This document shows positions 12,001 through 22,124 of a stretch of DNA of 64,000 bases, piece by piece. The DNA is from Flavobacteriales bacterium. GTDB lineage: Bacteria; Bacteroidota; Bacteroidia; Flavobacteriales_D; Crocinitomicaceae. The stretch is taken from positions 1-64,000 of the forward strand of contig VEQH01000002.1 of NCBI GenBank assembly GCA_018883325.1. The letters run 5' to 3'. How positions within the stretch are numbered: position 1 is the first letter of the stretch; each line of letters opens with the position of its first letter. Both the position numbers and the translations under genes were made by a program. Below the pieces are notes generated by a model. It was not told the origin of the DNA. It saw only the letters and a program-made list of their open reading frames with translations, and ran no database searches.

Positions 12001-14469
12001 ATGGAATCAATAATGATTTATGTGCCAATAGTAATGGCAATTATCGGATTGCTATTTATGGCAATGAAGCGAGCTTGGGTATTAAAGCAAGACGCAGGAG
12101 ATGGTAAAATGAAAGAAATTTCAGATTACATTTATGAAGGAGCACTTGCATTCCTTAAAGCAGAGTATCGACTTTTAGCAGTTTTTGTGCTAATTGCGAG
12201 TATAGTTTTAGCGGGAATTACTTTTGTTCCTGGCGTTAAAACACATTTATTAATTATTGTTGCTTTTATTTTCGGAGCAATTTTCTCGGCATTAGCTGGA
12301 AATATGGGGATGAAAATCGCCACAAAAACAAATGTTCGTACTACACAAGCTGCTCGTACAAGTTTACCACAAGCATTGAAAGTTTCTTTTGGTGGTGGAA
12401 CAGTTATGGGATTAGGAGTTGCTGGTTTAGCAGTTCTTGGTTTGACAGCTTTCTTTATTTTCTTTTTCCATTTCTTCATGGGAGGAAAATGGACAAATAC
12501 AGAAGATATGACTGTTGTTTTGGAAACTTTAGCTGGTTTCTCTTTAGGTGCTGAATCAATTGCATTGTTTGCTCGTGTGGGTGGTGGTATCTACACAAAA
12601 GCTGCGGACGTTGGTGCGGACTTAGTTGGAAAAGTTGAAGCTGGAATTCCTGAAGATGATCCACGTAACCCAGCAACCATCGCTGATAACGTTGGTGATA
12701 ACGTTGGTGACGTTGCGGGAATGGGTGCCGATTTATTTGGTTCTTATGTTGCAACCGTTTTAGCTGCAATGGTTCTTGGAAACTATGTAATTAACGACAT
12801 GGGTGGTGACATTACAGAAAACGGATTCGGTGGAATCGGTCCAATTTTATTACCAATGGCAATTGCTGGTTTTGGTATTTTATTCTCAATAATCGGAACC
12901 TTATTAGTTCGTATTTCAAGCAATGACGCAAAAGAAAAACAAGTTCAAGGTGCATTAAACTTAGGAAACTGGGTTTCAATTGCATTGACAGCTGTTGCTT
13001 GTTACGGTTTGGTTACCTGGATGTTGCCTTCAACAATGACAATGGAATTTTTCGGTGAAGGTGCACAAGAAATTTCTTCTTTGCGTGTATTCTTCGCTGC
13101 AATTGTTGGTTTAGTAGTTGGTGGTGTAATTTCATCAGTTACTGAATATTACACAGGTTTAGGTACACCTCCTGTTTTAAAAATCGTTCAAAAATCTGCA
13201 ACTGGAGCTGGAACAAATGTTATCGCTGGTTTGGCAACAGGTATGATTTCAACTTTCCCAACGGTGATTTTATTCGCTGCTGCAATTTGGGGTTCTTATG
13301 CATTAGCTGGTTTCTACGGTGTGGCTTTGGCTGCTTCGGCAATGATGGCTACAACTGCGATGCAATTAGCAATTGATGCTTTCGGACCTATTTCTGACAA
13401 CGCAGGTGGTATCGCTGAAATGAGTGAATTACCAAAAGAAGTGCGTCAACGTACGGATATCTTAGATTCAGTTGGTAACACAACTGCTGCAACAGGAAAA
13501 GGTTTTGCGATTGCTTCTGCGGCTTTGACTTCTTTGGCTTTATTTGCAGCTTACGTGACCTTCACAGGAATTGACGGAATCAATATTTTTAAAGCGCCTG
13601 TACTTGCAATGTTATTTGTTGGAGGTATGATTCCAGTTGTATTCTCAGCTTTAGCGATGAATTCAGTTGGAAAAGCAGCAATGGACATGGTGTATGAAGT
13701 ACGTCGTCAGTTTAAAGAAATTCCAGGAATCATGGAAGGAACAGGAAAACCTGAATACGGAAAATGTGTAGAAATTTCTACAAAAGCAGCTTTACGCGAA
13801 ATGATGTTGCCAGGAGTTTTAACAATAGGTTTTCCAATTGTAATTGCGACTTTACCGATGTTATTAGGTTACAGTAATCAATTAATCGCTGAAATGTTGG
13901 GTGGTTACATGGCTGGTGTTACTGTATCAGGTGTACTTTGGGCAGTATTTCAAAACAATGCTGGTGGAGCTTGGGACAATGCTAAAAAATCATTTGAAGC
14001 AGGTGTTGAAATCAATGGTGAAATGACATTCAAAGGTTCTGATGCACACAAAGCTGCTGTAACTGGTGATACAGTTGGAGATCCTTTCAAAGATACTTCA
14101 GGTCCATCAATGAATATTTTAATCAAATTGACTTGTTTAATTGGTTTGGTTATCGCACCAATCTTAGGAAGCGGACACGAAGGTGGAAGCAAAGAAGCTG
14201 GATGTGGAACGAAATGTGAAATGAACGAAGGTAAGTGTGATGCTAATTGCAAAGACAAAAAAGCTTGTCACGGTGAAGCAACTTGCCACAGTAAAGAAAT
14301 GAAGTGCGACATGTCAGAATGTGCAAAAATGACAAAAGAAGAGTGTGCAAAAATGTGTGACGAAAAAGGTTGCTCTGATGAAGAAAAAGCAATCTGTATG
14401 GCGCACTATGACGAAAATGGGAATTGGAAAGGTGGAGAAGGCAAAAAAGATTGTTGTAAAAAACACTAA
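12001..14469 (+). CDS. hppA: Membrane-bound H+/Na+-translocating inorganic pyrophosphatase with a Cys-rich C-terminal extension
   Basis: DVGADLVGKVEAGIPEDDPRNPATIADNVGDNVGDVAGMGADLFGSY core motif; C-terminal ~95 aa with 14 Cys. Confidence 0.96.
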   Translation: MESIMIYVPIVMAIIGLLFMAMKRAWVLKQDAGDGKMKEISDYIYEGALAFLKAEYRLLAVFVLIASIVLAGITFVPGVKTHLLIIVAFIFGAIFSALAGNMGMKIATKTNVRTTQAARTSLPQALKVSFGGGTVMGLGVAGLAVLGLTAFFIFFFHFFMGGKWTNTEDMTVVLETLAGFSLGAESIALFARVGGGIYTKAADVGADLVGKVEAGIPEDDPRNPATIADNVGDNVGDVAGMGADLFGSYVATVLAAMVLGNYVINDMGGDITENGFGGIGPILLPMAIAGFGILFSIIGTLLVRISSNDAKEKQVQGALNLGNWVSIALTAVACYGLVTWMLPSTMTMEFFGEGAQEISSLRVFFAAIVGLVVGGVISSVTEYYTGLGTPPVLKIVQKSATGAGTNVIAGLATGMISTFPTVILFAAAIWGSYALAGFYGVALAASAMMATTAMQLAIDAFGPISDNAGGIAEMSELPKEVRQRTDILDSVGNTTAATGKGFAIASAALTSLALFAAYVTFTGIDGINIFKAPVLAMLFVGGMIPVVFSALAMNSVGKAAMDMVYEVRRQFKEIPGIMEGTGKPEYGKCVEISTKAALREMMLPGVLTIGFPIVIATLPMLLGYSNQLIAEMLGGYMAGVTVSGVLWAVFQNNAGGAWDNAKKSFEAGVEINGEMTFKGSDAHKAAVTGDTVGDPFKDTSGPSMNILIKLTCLIGLVIAPILGSGHEGGSKEAGCGTKCEMNEGKCDANCKDKKACHGEATCHSKEMKCDMSECAKMTKEECAKMCDEKGCSDEEKAICMAHYDENGNWKGGEGKKDCCKKH

Positions 14470-14486
14470 TCAAATTTGAATAAATG

Positions 14487-14521
14487 AAAAAGCCACTTGA
14501 GAAATTTAGTGGCTTTTTTTA
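14487..14521 (+). terminator. Intrinsic terminator of hppA
   Basis: AGCCACT...AGTGGCT followed by T7. Confidence 0.75.
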
Positions 14522-14626
14522 TTGAATATAATTATAGAGGAAATTACTTTCCTATTTAAAAATTCAATCATTTCACTTTTTTCTAATTGATAATTTTACA
14601 GTTAAATATTATAACTTTGATTTTAA

Positions 14627-14935
14627 ATGTATAATATAATAAAAGACAATCTTAACAACATAATTGAATTATGTAAATCACATAGTGTTTTGTCGATTTC
14701 TTTATTTGGTTCTGCAGCTAAAGGATTGATGACAGACAAAAGTGATTTAGATTTTTTAGTGATTTTTTCTAGTGAAATAGATGTGTTAAATTATGCTGAT
14801 AATTATTTTTCATTTACAGAAAAAATGGAAAATTTACTCGGTAAAAAAGTTGATGTTGTTTCAAAAAAATCACTTAGAAATCCCATTCTAATCAGAGAAA
14901 TTGAAAATACTAAAATAGACTTATATGTAGCCTAA
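14627..14935 (+). CDS. MntA-type nucleotidyltransferase (antitoxin of a MntA/HepT pair)
   Basis: GSAAKGLMTDKSDLDF matches GSX10DXD. Confidence 0.88.
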   Translation: MYNIIKDNLNNIIELCKSHSVLSISLFGSAAKGLMTDKSDLDFLVIFSSEIDVLNYADNYFSFTEKMENLLGKKVDVVSKKSLRNPILIREIENTKIDLYVA

Positions 14936-15263
14936 ACTGTTAAAGTACATATTAGATATTGAGCAAGTAATTATTGAAATAGAAACAATTAAATCAAAAA
15001 CTAAAAATAATTTCAATAGCTTCAAATCAGATTTCATTTTACAACGAGCAGTTGAAAGAGATCTTGAAATCATTGGTGAAGCAGTAAAAAAAATGGTCGA
15101 GATAGATCCCCAAATAAATATATCATCTGCAAAAAACATAATTGGTTTGAGAAACGTAATTTCTCACGCTTATGATTCAATTGAACCAGAAATGATTTGG
15201 GGAATTATTCAAAGTAATATTCCACTTCTTTCAGATGAAATAAAAAAAATGAAAGAAACCTGA
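14928..15263 (+). pseudogene. HepT-like HEPN toxin partner; frame opens with ATG-TAG so no canonical start
   Basis: Frame PKLLKYILDIEQVIIEIETIKSKTKNNFNSFKSDFILQRAVERDLEIIGEAVKKMVEIDPQINISSAKNIIGLRNVISHAYDSIEPEMIWGIIQSNIPLLSDEIKKMKET*; RNVISHAY = RX4HXY. Absent from the ORF track. Confidence 0.8.
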
Positions 15264-15275
15264 ATTATTGTTCTG

Positions 15276-16439
15276 TCACAACGCGTTTTTAACAATCAAT
15301 TCCACCTCATCTAAAGCTAAATCTTGTCGTTCTCCCATTGCAACCCAATTGCGTTCTGCAAAACGATTACGAATGATTGTTGGAGCATCTGAACAAGCGT
15401 CGGAATAGTCAGAAAGATGCGTTTTTATTCCTAAAGATTGGAAGAAAGTTTCAGTTTGTTGAATGGCCTCTTGCGCTCGATTTTCACCTGTCAAATTCCA
15501 AACTCGTTTAGCATATTGCGCTAATTTTTCTTTTTTATTTTCGAATTTTACTTCCAATAAACGCGGACAAACTATCGCTAAAGACTGAGCATGGTCAACT
15601 CCATATAAAGCTGTTAACTCGTGACCAATCATATGAGTTGCCCAATCCGTCGGAACACCACATCGTAGATTGCCATTTAAAGCGTGGTTGGCACACCACA
15701 TCAAATTCGACGCTGCTTTGTAATCACTTGGGTCTTCCAATACTTTTGGTGCAATTTCTATCAATGTTGACAAAACTGCTTCCGCCTCTCTTTCTTGTAA
15801 TAAATTATCCGTTGGATACGTTAAATATTGTTCCAATGTGTGCATAAAAGCGTCTGTGATGCCATTTGCTAATTGACGTTTTGGTAGAGTTGCAACAACA
15901 GATGGATCTAAAAACGAAAATACTGGAAAAAATAAAGGTCCGCCCATTGTTCGTTTTTCTTTCAATGAAGAACGACTGATAACAGCACCACTGTTCGCTT
16001 CAGATCCTGTTGCAGGAATGGTTAACACTGTTCCAAAAGGTACTGCTGACGTAAAAAGTTTTCCTTCCAAACGCAACAAAACTTCCCAAGGATCGCCTTC
16101 GTAATTAATTGCTCCAGAAATAAACTTCACTCCGTCGATTACCGAACCACCACCAACTGCAAGGATAAAACCGATTTGCTTTTCGCGACAAATTTCAACG
16201 GCTTTCATTAAGGTGTCAAATTCTGGATTGGGTTCAATTCCACCAAATTCTGTGATTTCAAAATCTTTTAGTTCTGCTCTAATTTTTGCCAACAATCCAA
16301 TTTTCTCAGCACTTCCACCACCGTAAGCTATTAAAATTTTCTTTGAAGTGGTAGCATTTGAAAGGTATTGCGGCAATTTTGGCAATTGATCTTTTCCAAA
16401 AACGATTTTTGTTGGATTTTGTATCTCGAAGTTTAACAT
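15276..16439 (-). CDS. Iron-containing alcohol dehydrogenase (YqhD-like)
   Basis: MLNFEIQNPTKIVFGKDQL, AVGGGSVIDGVKFI, GLITDAFMHTLEQYLT-like, GVDHAQSLAIV. Confidence 0.92.
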   Translation of the reverse strand: MLNFEIQNPTKIVFGKDQLPKLPQYLSNATTSKKILIAYGGGSAEKIGLLAKIRAELKDFEITEFGGIEPNPEFDTLMKAVEICREKQIGFILAVGGGSVIDGVKFISGAINYEGDPWEVLLRLEGKLFTSAVPFGTVLTIPATGSEANSGAVISRSSLKEKRTMGGPLFFPVFSFLDPSVVATLPKRQLANGITDAFMHTLEQYLTYPTDNLLQEREAEAVLSTLIEIAPKVLEDPSDYKAASNLMWCANHALNGNLRCGVPTDWATHMIGHELTALYGVDHAQSLAIVCPRLLEVKFENKKEKLAQYAKRVWNLTGENRAQEAIQQTETFFQSLGIKTHLSDYSDACSDAPTIIRNRFAERNWVAMGERQDLALDEVELIVKNAL

Positions 16440-16790
16440 ACTGATTAATTTAATTTGGCTTCAATATTACTTTAAATGGAGATTGCAAGTTTAGATTTAA
16501 GAAAATTTGTGGTTGTTGACTTCCTTTATCGGATTTCGCTTCAAAATTCTCAAGAAAATTTATTGATTCAACTCTTAAACATCCTGTTTAGTTCAATTAC
16601 TATCTATAACCTAAAACTCGAAAAAACTTTTAGAATTTAACTTCCTAACTTATCAAAGACTACTCATTCAAATAACTTATTTTAAAGTATTTTTGAAAGA
16701 AAAAAATCGAATCTTAGTAAGAGTAAATTAGTGCTACTACTGAAAGAAGGTTTTTAGGAATTTCACTTACAAATTTGAATAACAATTTAT

Positions 16791-16912
16791 AAGACCGTTT
16801 CAAAAGTTGATAATTTAGGCTTTCTAAAAATTTAATCCCGGAGTTTACCCATGTAAATGAGGATTTTAAATTTTTAGAGTAACGACAAGTAGCGAGTTTT
16901 GCAACGGTCTTT
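16791..16912. repeat. ~122 bp nested imperfect palindrome (MITE-like / hairpin element)
   Basis: Outer AAGACCGTTTCAAAA/TTTTGCAACGGTCTT, inner CTAAAAATTTAA/TTTAAATTTTTAG, centre GGAGTTTACCCATGTAAATGAGGA. Confidence 0.75.
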
Positions 16913-16926
16913 TTATCTGAAAATTA

Positions 16927-17700
16927 ATGGAAATTATTATCATTCCACTTGTTGCTTTTTTAGTTTCAATACTCACCTTTTTCTCAGGGTTTGGACTTGG
17001 GACCATTTTAACTCCTGCTTTTATGTTGTTTTTTCCTGTCGAATTGTCGATTGGATTAACAGGAATTGTGCATTTTCTGAATAATTTGTTCAAGCTTTTC
17101 TTAGTTGGGAAAAATGCCAATAAAGAAATTCTTATTCGCTTTGGAATTCCAGCAATCGTAGCAGCATTCATCGGTGCTTGGGTTTTAGTGCAAATTCCAA
17201 CATCACAAATACTTTACAGTTACACTGCATTTGAAAAAATAGTTGAAGTGTCAGTTTTAAAATTTACAATGGCCTTGTTGTTGGCTTTTTTCGCTGTTTT
17301 AGATTTAATTCCTTTTTTAAACAGCATTCAATTTGGTAAAAAACAACTCCCAATTGGTGGCATTTTAAGTGGTTTCTTTGGCGGATTGTCAGGAAATCAA
17401 GGTGCTTTAAGAAGTGCCTTTTTAATAAAAATTGGATTAAGCAAAGAAGTTTTTGTGGCAACAACAGTTGTGATTTCTTGTTTTGTTGATTTCACGCGAC
17501 TTTCTGTTTATGCTAGTCATTTAAAACTATCAGACTTAAATGCAAATGCAACTTTAATTGTTGTTGCGACACTTGCTGCCTTTCTTGGTGCATTTTTAGG
17601 AAACAAATTATTAAAAAAAGTAACATTAAAATTTGTGCAAACGACTGTCGCTATTTTATTGATAATAATGAGTTTAGGCTTAGGATTGGGAGCAATTTAA
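16927..17700 (+). CDS. Sulfite exporter TauE/SafE family protein
   Basis: Multi-TM protein with GFFGGLSGNQGALRSAFLIKIG. Confidence 0.85.
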   Translation: MEIIIIPLVAFLVSILTFFSGFGLGTILTPAFMLFFPVELSIGLTGIVHFLNNLFKLFLVGKNANKEILIRFGIPAIVAAFIGAWVLVQIPTSQILYSYTAFEKIVEVSVLKFTMALLLAFFAVLDLIPFLNSIQFGKKQLPIGGILSGFFGGLSGNQGALRSAFLIKIGLSKEVFVATTVVISCFVDFTRLSVYASHLKLSDLNANATLIVVATLAAFLGAFLGNKLLKKVTLKFVQTTVAILLIIMSLGLGLGAI

Positions 17701-17725
17701 AATTTGAAAGTCTCGATAATTTCTT

Positions 17726-18934
17726 TCAATTTTTCAAATTACGCATTCTAAGTTGAATGATAATTGCCGAGAGAAATGTAAGAACTGAAATAAATAGAAT
17801 TGCGGTATTAATATTCCACCAATCAGCAATAATTCCGGTAATAATAGCTCCAATTGCGTAACCTAAATCGCGCCACAATCTAAAAATTCCAATACTTTTC
17901 GCGCGATCTTGAGGATGCGTATTTTCAGCGACAGTAGCTAAAAATGTTGGATAAACCATTGCTGTTCCCCAACCTAAAACTGCAGCTAAAACAATGTATT
18001 GTATTTTATTCTCAGCATAAATAATGAACAACAAAGCGATTGCTTGCAACAACATTCCCCAAAACAAAAGTAGTTTCTTCGGAAGAACGTCTGCCATTTT
18101 ACCTGTTACCAATTGACCCAAGCCCCAAACGGCAGGATAAACAGCAGTTATGATTCCAATTTCCGCAAGTGAGAAATTTTTAACTGCTAAAACGATTGGA
18201 AAAATTCCCCAAATCATTCCATCGTTCAGGTTATTTACAAGTCCTGCTTGCGTAACAGCACCAAGGTTTCGATGTTTCCAAGTTGTTTCCCAAAAAACAG
18301 ATTGTAAACGAGGAACACTACTCGAACTACTTTCACTTGCAACGTGTTGTTTTGTGTCTTTAACCAAAAATATACTACCAACAAGTCCAAGAAAAACCAA
18401 GACAAAACCAATATAAAATGGATAAGGTCGAACTCCATAATTTGAAGCAATCCAACCGGTTAAGAAAGCAACAATCGCAACAGAAATATAACCTGCAAAC
18501 TCATTCAGTCCCATTGCCAATCCGCGTTGCTTGTCGCCAACTAAGTCAATTTTCATTACGACAGTTGAAGACCACGTTAAACCTTGACTTATTCCTAAAA
18601 GAACATTTGTTGCAATAATCCAATTCCAAGTGGGCGCATACATCAGTAAAAACGGAATCGGAATCGCGATGAACCAACCAATAATTAAGAGATTTTTTCT
18701 TCCGACTTTATTCGATAAAGCACCCGTGTAATAATTTGTTAGTGCTTTGACAATCCCAAAAACAACAATAAATGAAAGTAAAGCTGTTTTGGCTGCAATG
18801 TGAAATTCTTCTTCCGCAATTTGTGGCAAAATACTGCGCTCCAATCCAACCATTCCGCCGACGAAAGCATTGATTATTACTAGGATTGTAAACTGTCGCC
18901 AATTCTCTCGAAGACCTAAGATTGCTTGATTCAT
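17726..18934 (-). CDS. MFS transporter
   Basis: 12-TM-type protein; ALSNKVGRKNLLIIGW, GWGTAMVYPTFLATVAENTHPQDRAKSIGIFRLWRDLGYAIGAI. Confidence 0.92.
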   Translation of the reverse strand: MNQAILGLRENWRQFTILVIINAFVGGMVGLERSILPQIAEEEFHIAAKTALLSFIVVFGIVKALTNYYTGALSNKVGRKNLLIIGWFIAIPIPFLLMYAPTWNWIIATNVLLGISQGLTWSSTVVMKIDLVGDKQRGLAMGLNEFAGYISVAIVAFLTGWIASNYGVRPYPFYIGFVLVFLGLVGSIFLVKDTKQHVASESSSSSVPRLQSVFWETTWKHRNLGAVTQAGLVNNLNDGMIWGIFPIVLAVKNFSLAEIGIITAVYPAVWGLGQLVTGKMADVLPKKLLLFWGMLLQAIALLFIIYAENKIQYIVLAAVLGWGTAMVYPTFLATVAENTHPQDRAKSIGIFRLWRDLGYAIGAIITGIIADWWNINTAILFISVLTFLSAIIIQLRMRNLKN

Positions 18935-19012
18935 TTTTAAATTTTAAGACTTGAAAGAAGCTGCAAACTTGAATTAAATGCGCTAGTACAAAAGCTATTG
19001 TTGCTTTTCAAG

Positions 19013-19873
19013 TTAAATCCCAAGCTCCCTTTCCCAATAATCATTGAGAAGCACAACCAATTTTCTCGACATATTATTAAAGAAGCGTTTCGTTCTATAT
19101 CCTCCAATCCAATTGATTCCACGAATGGCATTTGTCACAAATATTTCATCTGCAGCAAGAAGATTTTGTGGTAAAATAGTACACTCATAAACTTTGATTC
19201 CGTTTGTAATTGCAAGATTTATAATTTGCATTCGCATCGTTCCCGCCAAACATCCTTCGTCTAATCCAGGAGTGTAAAGTACGCCATTACTAACAATGAA
19301 TATATTACAACAAGAGGTTTCGAGGATATTTCCTTTATCATTGGATAAAAACAAATCATCTAAATTTTTCTCTTTAGCAGCAATCGCAGCCATCACGTAA
19401 GTCAAGCCTGCTTTCGTTTTATAGTTTGATAGAAAGTTTTTTTGAATTTTAATATCTTGGTAAATATCAACTTCTAAACCTTTGGCGTTCAATTCAAAAT
19501 GACTTACCTCATACGGATAAACTTCTATGTAAAAAGTACACTCATTTGAATCAGGAAGATAAGATCCACCCGTTGCGCGATCCAAAGACATACGACATCT
19601 GCCTCCTTCAGTGATATTTGACATACGGAGCAACTCAATAATTTTCTCCTCAAAAAATGCAGTTGTATAAAATGCAGGAGTTCTCATTTTGATAACTTTT
19701 GCTCCTTCCAGCATTCTTTTTACGTGATTGACCACATTCAAAGGTCTGCCATTCATTACACGAATACTTTCAAAAACGCCATCTCCATATAAATGACCTC
19801 TATTTCCAGGGTGAATTGTCGGCGCATCTGCCGTTAAAATTGTACCGTTGTTGTTGACGTAAAGTGTTGCCAT
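19013..19873 (-). CDS. Aminotransferase class IV (branched-chain aminotransferase / ADC lyase-like)
   Basis: HPGNRGHLYGDGVFESIRV, ETSCCNIFIV, CLAGTMR. Confidence 0.88.
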   Translation of the reverse strand: MATLYVNNNGTILTADAPTIHPGNRGHLYGDGVFESIRVMNGRPLNVVNHVKRMLEGAKVIKMRTPAFYTTAFFEEKIIELLRMSNITEGGRCRMSLDRATGGSYLPDSNECTFYIEVYPYEVSHFELNAKGLEVDIYQDIKIQKNFLSNYKTKAGLTYVMAAIAAKEKNLDDLFLSNDKGNILETSCCNIFIVSNGVLYTPGLDEGCLAGTMRMQIINLAITNGIKVYECTILPQNLLAADEIFVTNAIRGINWIGGYRTKRFFNNMSRKLVVLLNDYWERELGI

Positions 19874-19876
19874 AGT

Positions 19877-20488
19877 TTAAAATATCGCTTGAAAAAATTC
19901 CAAACCCTTGTTGGGATTCAGCAATAAAACAAAGAAAATTCCGAATAAAGCTCCGCCAATGTGCGCATCGTGAGCAATGTTTGTTGTTCCTCTTTTCATT
20001 GCAAAATATTCAAATGCCAAATAAATTGGACCAAAGATATAAGCAGGAATTGGAAATGGTATAAAAAACAAATATAAATTCATCGTTGGATTCCAAAAAA
20101 TAGCTGCGAAAATCACTGCCGAAACCGCACCTGAAGCACCTAAACTTCTATAATAAGGATCTTCTTGATGGCGAATAAATGGATAAATTTCAGCCGCAAC
20201 TCCCCCGATTAAGTACAACAAAAGAAAATTAATGCTTCCCAACTGAACGCCATAAATTTGAATCATTTGTTGCTCAAAAAGATTTCCTAAAAAATAAAGA
20301 GAAATCATATTAAAAACCAAATGATTGAGGTCAGCATGAATAAAAATAGAACTTATCATTCGTTGATATTCGCCGTTATGCTTGATGCGATTGGGCATAA
20401 AAAGCATTTTTTCTTTTAAATCTGGCTTGTTTTCCACTGAGAATGAAATCAATACTGTTATTCCAATAATTATTAAAACAAGACTCAT
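19877..20488 (-). CDS. Rhomboid family intramembrane serine protease
   Basis: FIHADLNHLVFNMISLYFLG, SLGASGAVSAVIFA (GASG), HIGGALFG. Confidence 0.9.
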   Translation of the reverse strand: MSLVLIIIGITVLISFSVENKPDLKEKMLFMPNRIKHNGEYQRMISSIFIHADLNHLVFNMISLYFLGNLFEQQMIQIYGVQLGSINFLLLYLIGGVAAEIYPFIRHQEDPYYRSLGASGAVSAVIFAAIFWNPTMNLYLFFIPFPIPAYIFGPIYLAFEYFAMKRGTTNIAHDAHIGGALFGIFFVLLLNPNKGLEFFQAIF

Positions 20489-20549
20489 TCTTTAAATTTA
20501 GTTGTATCTTGAGTAAAATTAATAGAACTTAGCGTTCAAATAACTTACG

Positions 20550-22124
20550 ATGAAAATTATTCCCCTTTTTTTAATGTTCTTTTTACTTTTCGCATGTGCA
20601 TACAAGCAAGCGGAAGTCGAAAAAAACTTCCTCAAGGATAAAAAACTTAGTGCGGCTTCAAAACTGAAACAAATTGCAACAGTTTCTTACCTTTCATCAT
20701 TGGGGATTTCCGAAAAAGTAAGCACAACCCTTATTAAATTCTATTCGGAAAGGGGATTCAAACCTGTGTTTTCTAACGATTCAACGATTTCTAAAAAAGG
20801 CATGAAATTGCAAGCTGAATTAAATCAATCACTTTATTATGGGATTCCAAATCAACGCATTAAATCAATAAAAGAAAACTTACATCCGCTTGAAAAAGAA
20901 GCTTTAATGCTAGCAAATTTCGCAGTGATTGTAAACGACTTAAATCTTGGTTTTTTTGATTTTTCCGCAAAAAAAGTAAAAGCAATTTCAACAATCTCTC
21001 ATCAAGAATTGCGTCTAAAAATCAAAGAATTGGATACAATTCCGGCCTCTAAACTCTTACTGAAACAAGGGCCAATTGACACCAATTATCACTTTCTTGC
21101 AAAACATTTGTATAACTACTGTAAAAAATACACAATCGACACCACTTCATTTTCATTAAAAACAGAAAAAGAAGATTCAATAAATGTTTTAGAAAGAGTG
21201 AAAAAAGTGCTTGTTTCCAAAAAATACCTGTCAGAAGAGGCTGATAGTGCAATGACAATTGAAACTTTAAAAGCCTTTCAGTTGGAAAATGGAATTGGTG
21301 CAGATGCAAAATTGGGATTCAATACCGTAAAAGCCTTGAATGAAAGCACTTATGACAAAGTTTTAAGAGCCTCTCTTGCGTTGGATAAGTTGAGAAGTCA
21401 AGCAAAAAAACCTTCCAAGCACGTTCGAATCAATTTACCTGAGTTCAAATTATATTTTTTCTCGGATGACACCTTGAGAAGTGAACATCGCATTATTATT
21501 GGAAAAGTTACCAATCAAACTCCAGAATTGGTTTCAAATATTAATCGAATCACCTGCTATCCGTTTTGGCGAGTACCGTATTCAATTGCCTCCAAAGAAA
21601 TTTTACCTGATTTAAAACGCAATAAAAACTACTTAGCCAAAAACCATTACAAACTTTATTCAAAAGAAAAAGAAGTGGACCCAACAACAATTAATTGGTC
21701 GAAATACAGCTCTTTCCCATTTCAAGTGGTGCAGCAACCCGGAAAATGGAACAGTTTAGGCTTAGTGAAATTTGAATTTAGTAATTCGCACAGTGTTTAC
21801 GTTCACGACACACCAACAAGAGGTTTGTTCAATAATACTTTTAGAAGTTATTCCCACGGTTGTATGCGTTGTGAATACCCGCAGGAATTGGCAAAAACGA
21901 TCTTGAAATACGATAGCATTGGGAGAAAACAACCAATTACTAGTGAAATATTTGATAGCATTATGAAGTTGGAACGCAATTATCCCATTCCTCTAAAAAA
22001 TTCAGTGCCGATTTTTATCGAATATCAAAGTGTTGTTGCTTATCGTGATCGGATGGTTTTTTACATTGATTTATACAACCGAGAAAAAGACTTAGTAGCG
22101 ATTTTAAAAAGAGAAAGTTATTGA
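20550..22124 (+). CDS. L,D-transpeptidase (YcbB-like) with peptidoglycan-binding region
   Basis: Lipoprotein signal (LLFACAYK); VYVHDTPTRGLFNNTFRSYSHGCMRCEYPQELA (HXX14-17SHGCMR). Confidence 0.92.
   Translation: MKIIPLFLMFFLLFACAYKQAEVEKNFLKDKKLSAASKLKQIATVSYLSSLGISEKVSTTLIKFYSERGFKPVFSNDSTISKKGMKLQAELNQSLYYGIPNQRIKSIKENLHPLEKEALMLANFAVIVNDLNLGFFDFSAKKVKAISTISHQELRLKIKELDTIPASKLLLKQGPIDTNYHFLAKHLYNYCKKYTIDTTSFSLKTEKEDSINVLERVKKVLVSKKYLSEEADSAMTIETLKAFQLENGIGADAKLGFNTVKALNESTYDKVLRASLALDKLRSQAKKPSKHVRINLPEFKLYFFSDDTLRSEHRIIIGKVTNQTPELVSNINRITCYPFWRVPYSIASKEILPDLKRNKNYLAKNHYKLYSKEKEVDPTTINWSKYSSFPFQVVQQPGKWNSLGLVKFEFSNSHSVYVHDTPTRGLFNNTFRSYSHGCMRCEYPQELAKTILKYDSIGRKQPITSEIFDSIMKLERNYPIPLKNSVPIFIEYQSVVAYRDRMVFYIDLYNREKDLVAILKRESY

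Noticed and set aside
12132-14473. Minus-strand ORFs opposite hppA
   Set aside because: Antisense to a strongly conserved membrane pyrophosphatase; no independent support.
1-15263. Amber (TAG) codon reassignment in this genome
   Set aside because: Only two cases, and at least one gene here (AIM24 family, 10793) appears to terminate properly at TAG; individual nonsense mutations are simpler.
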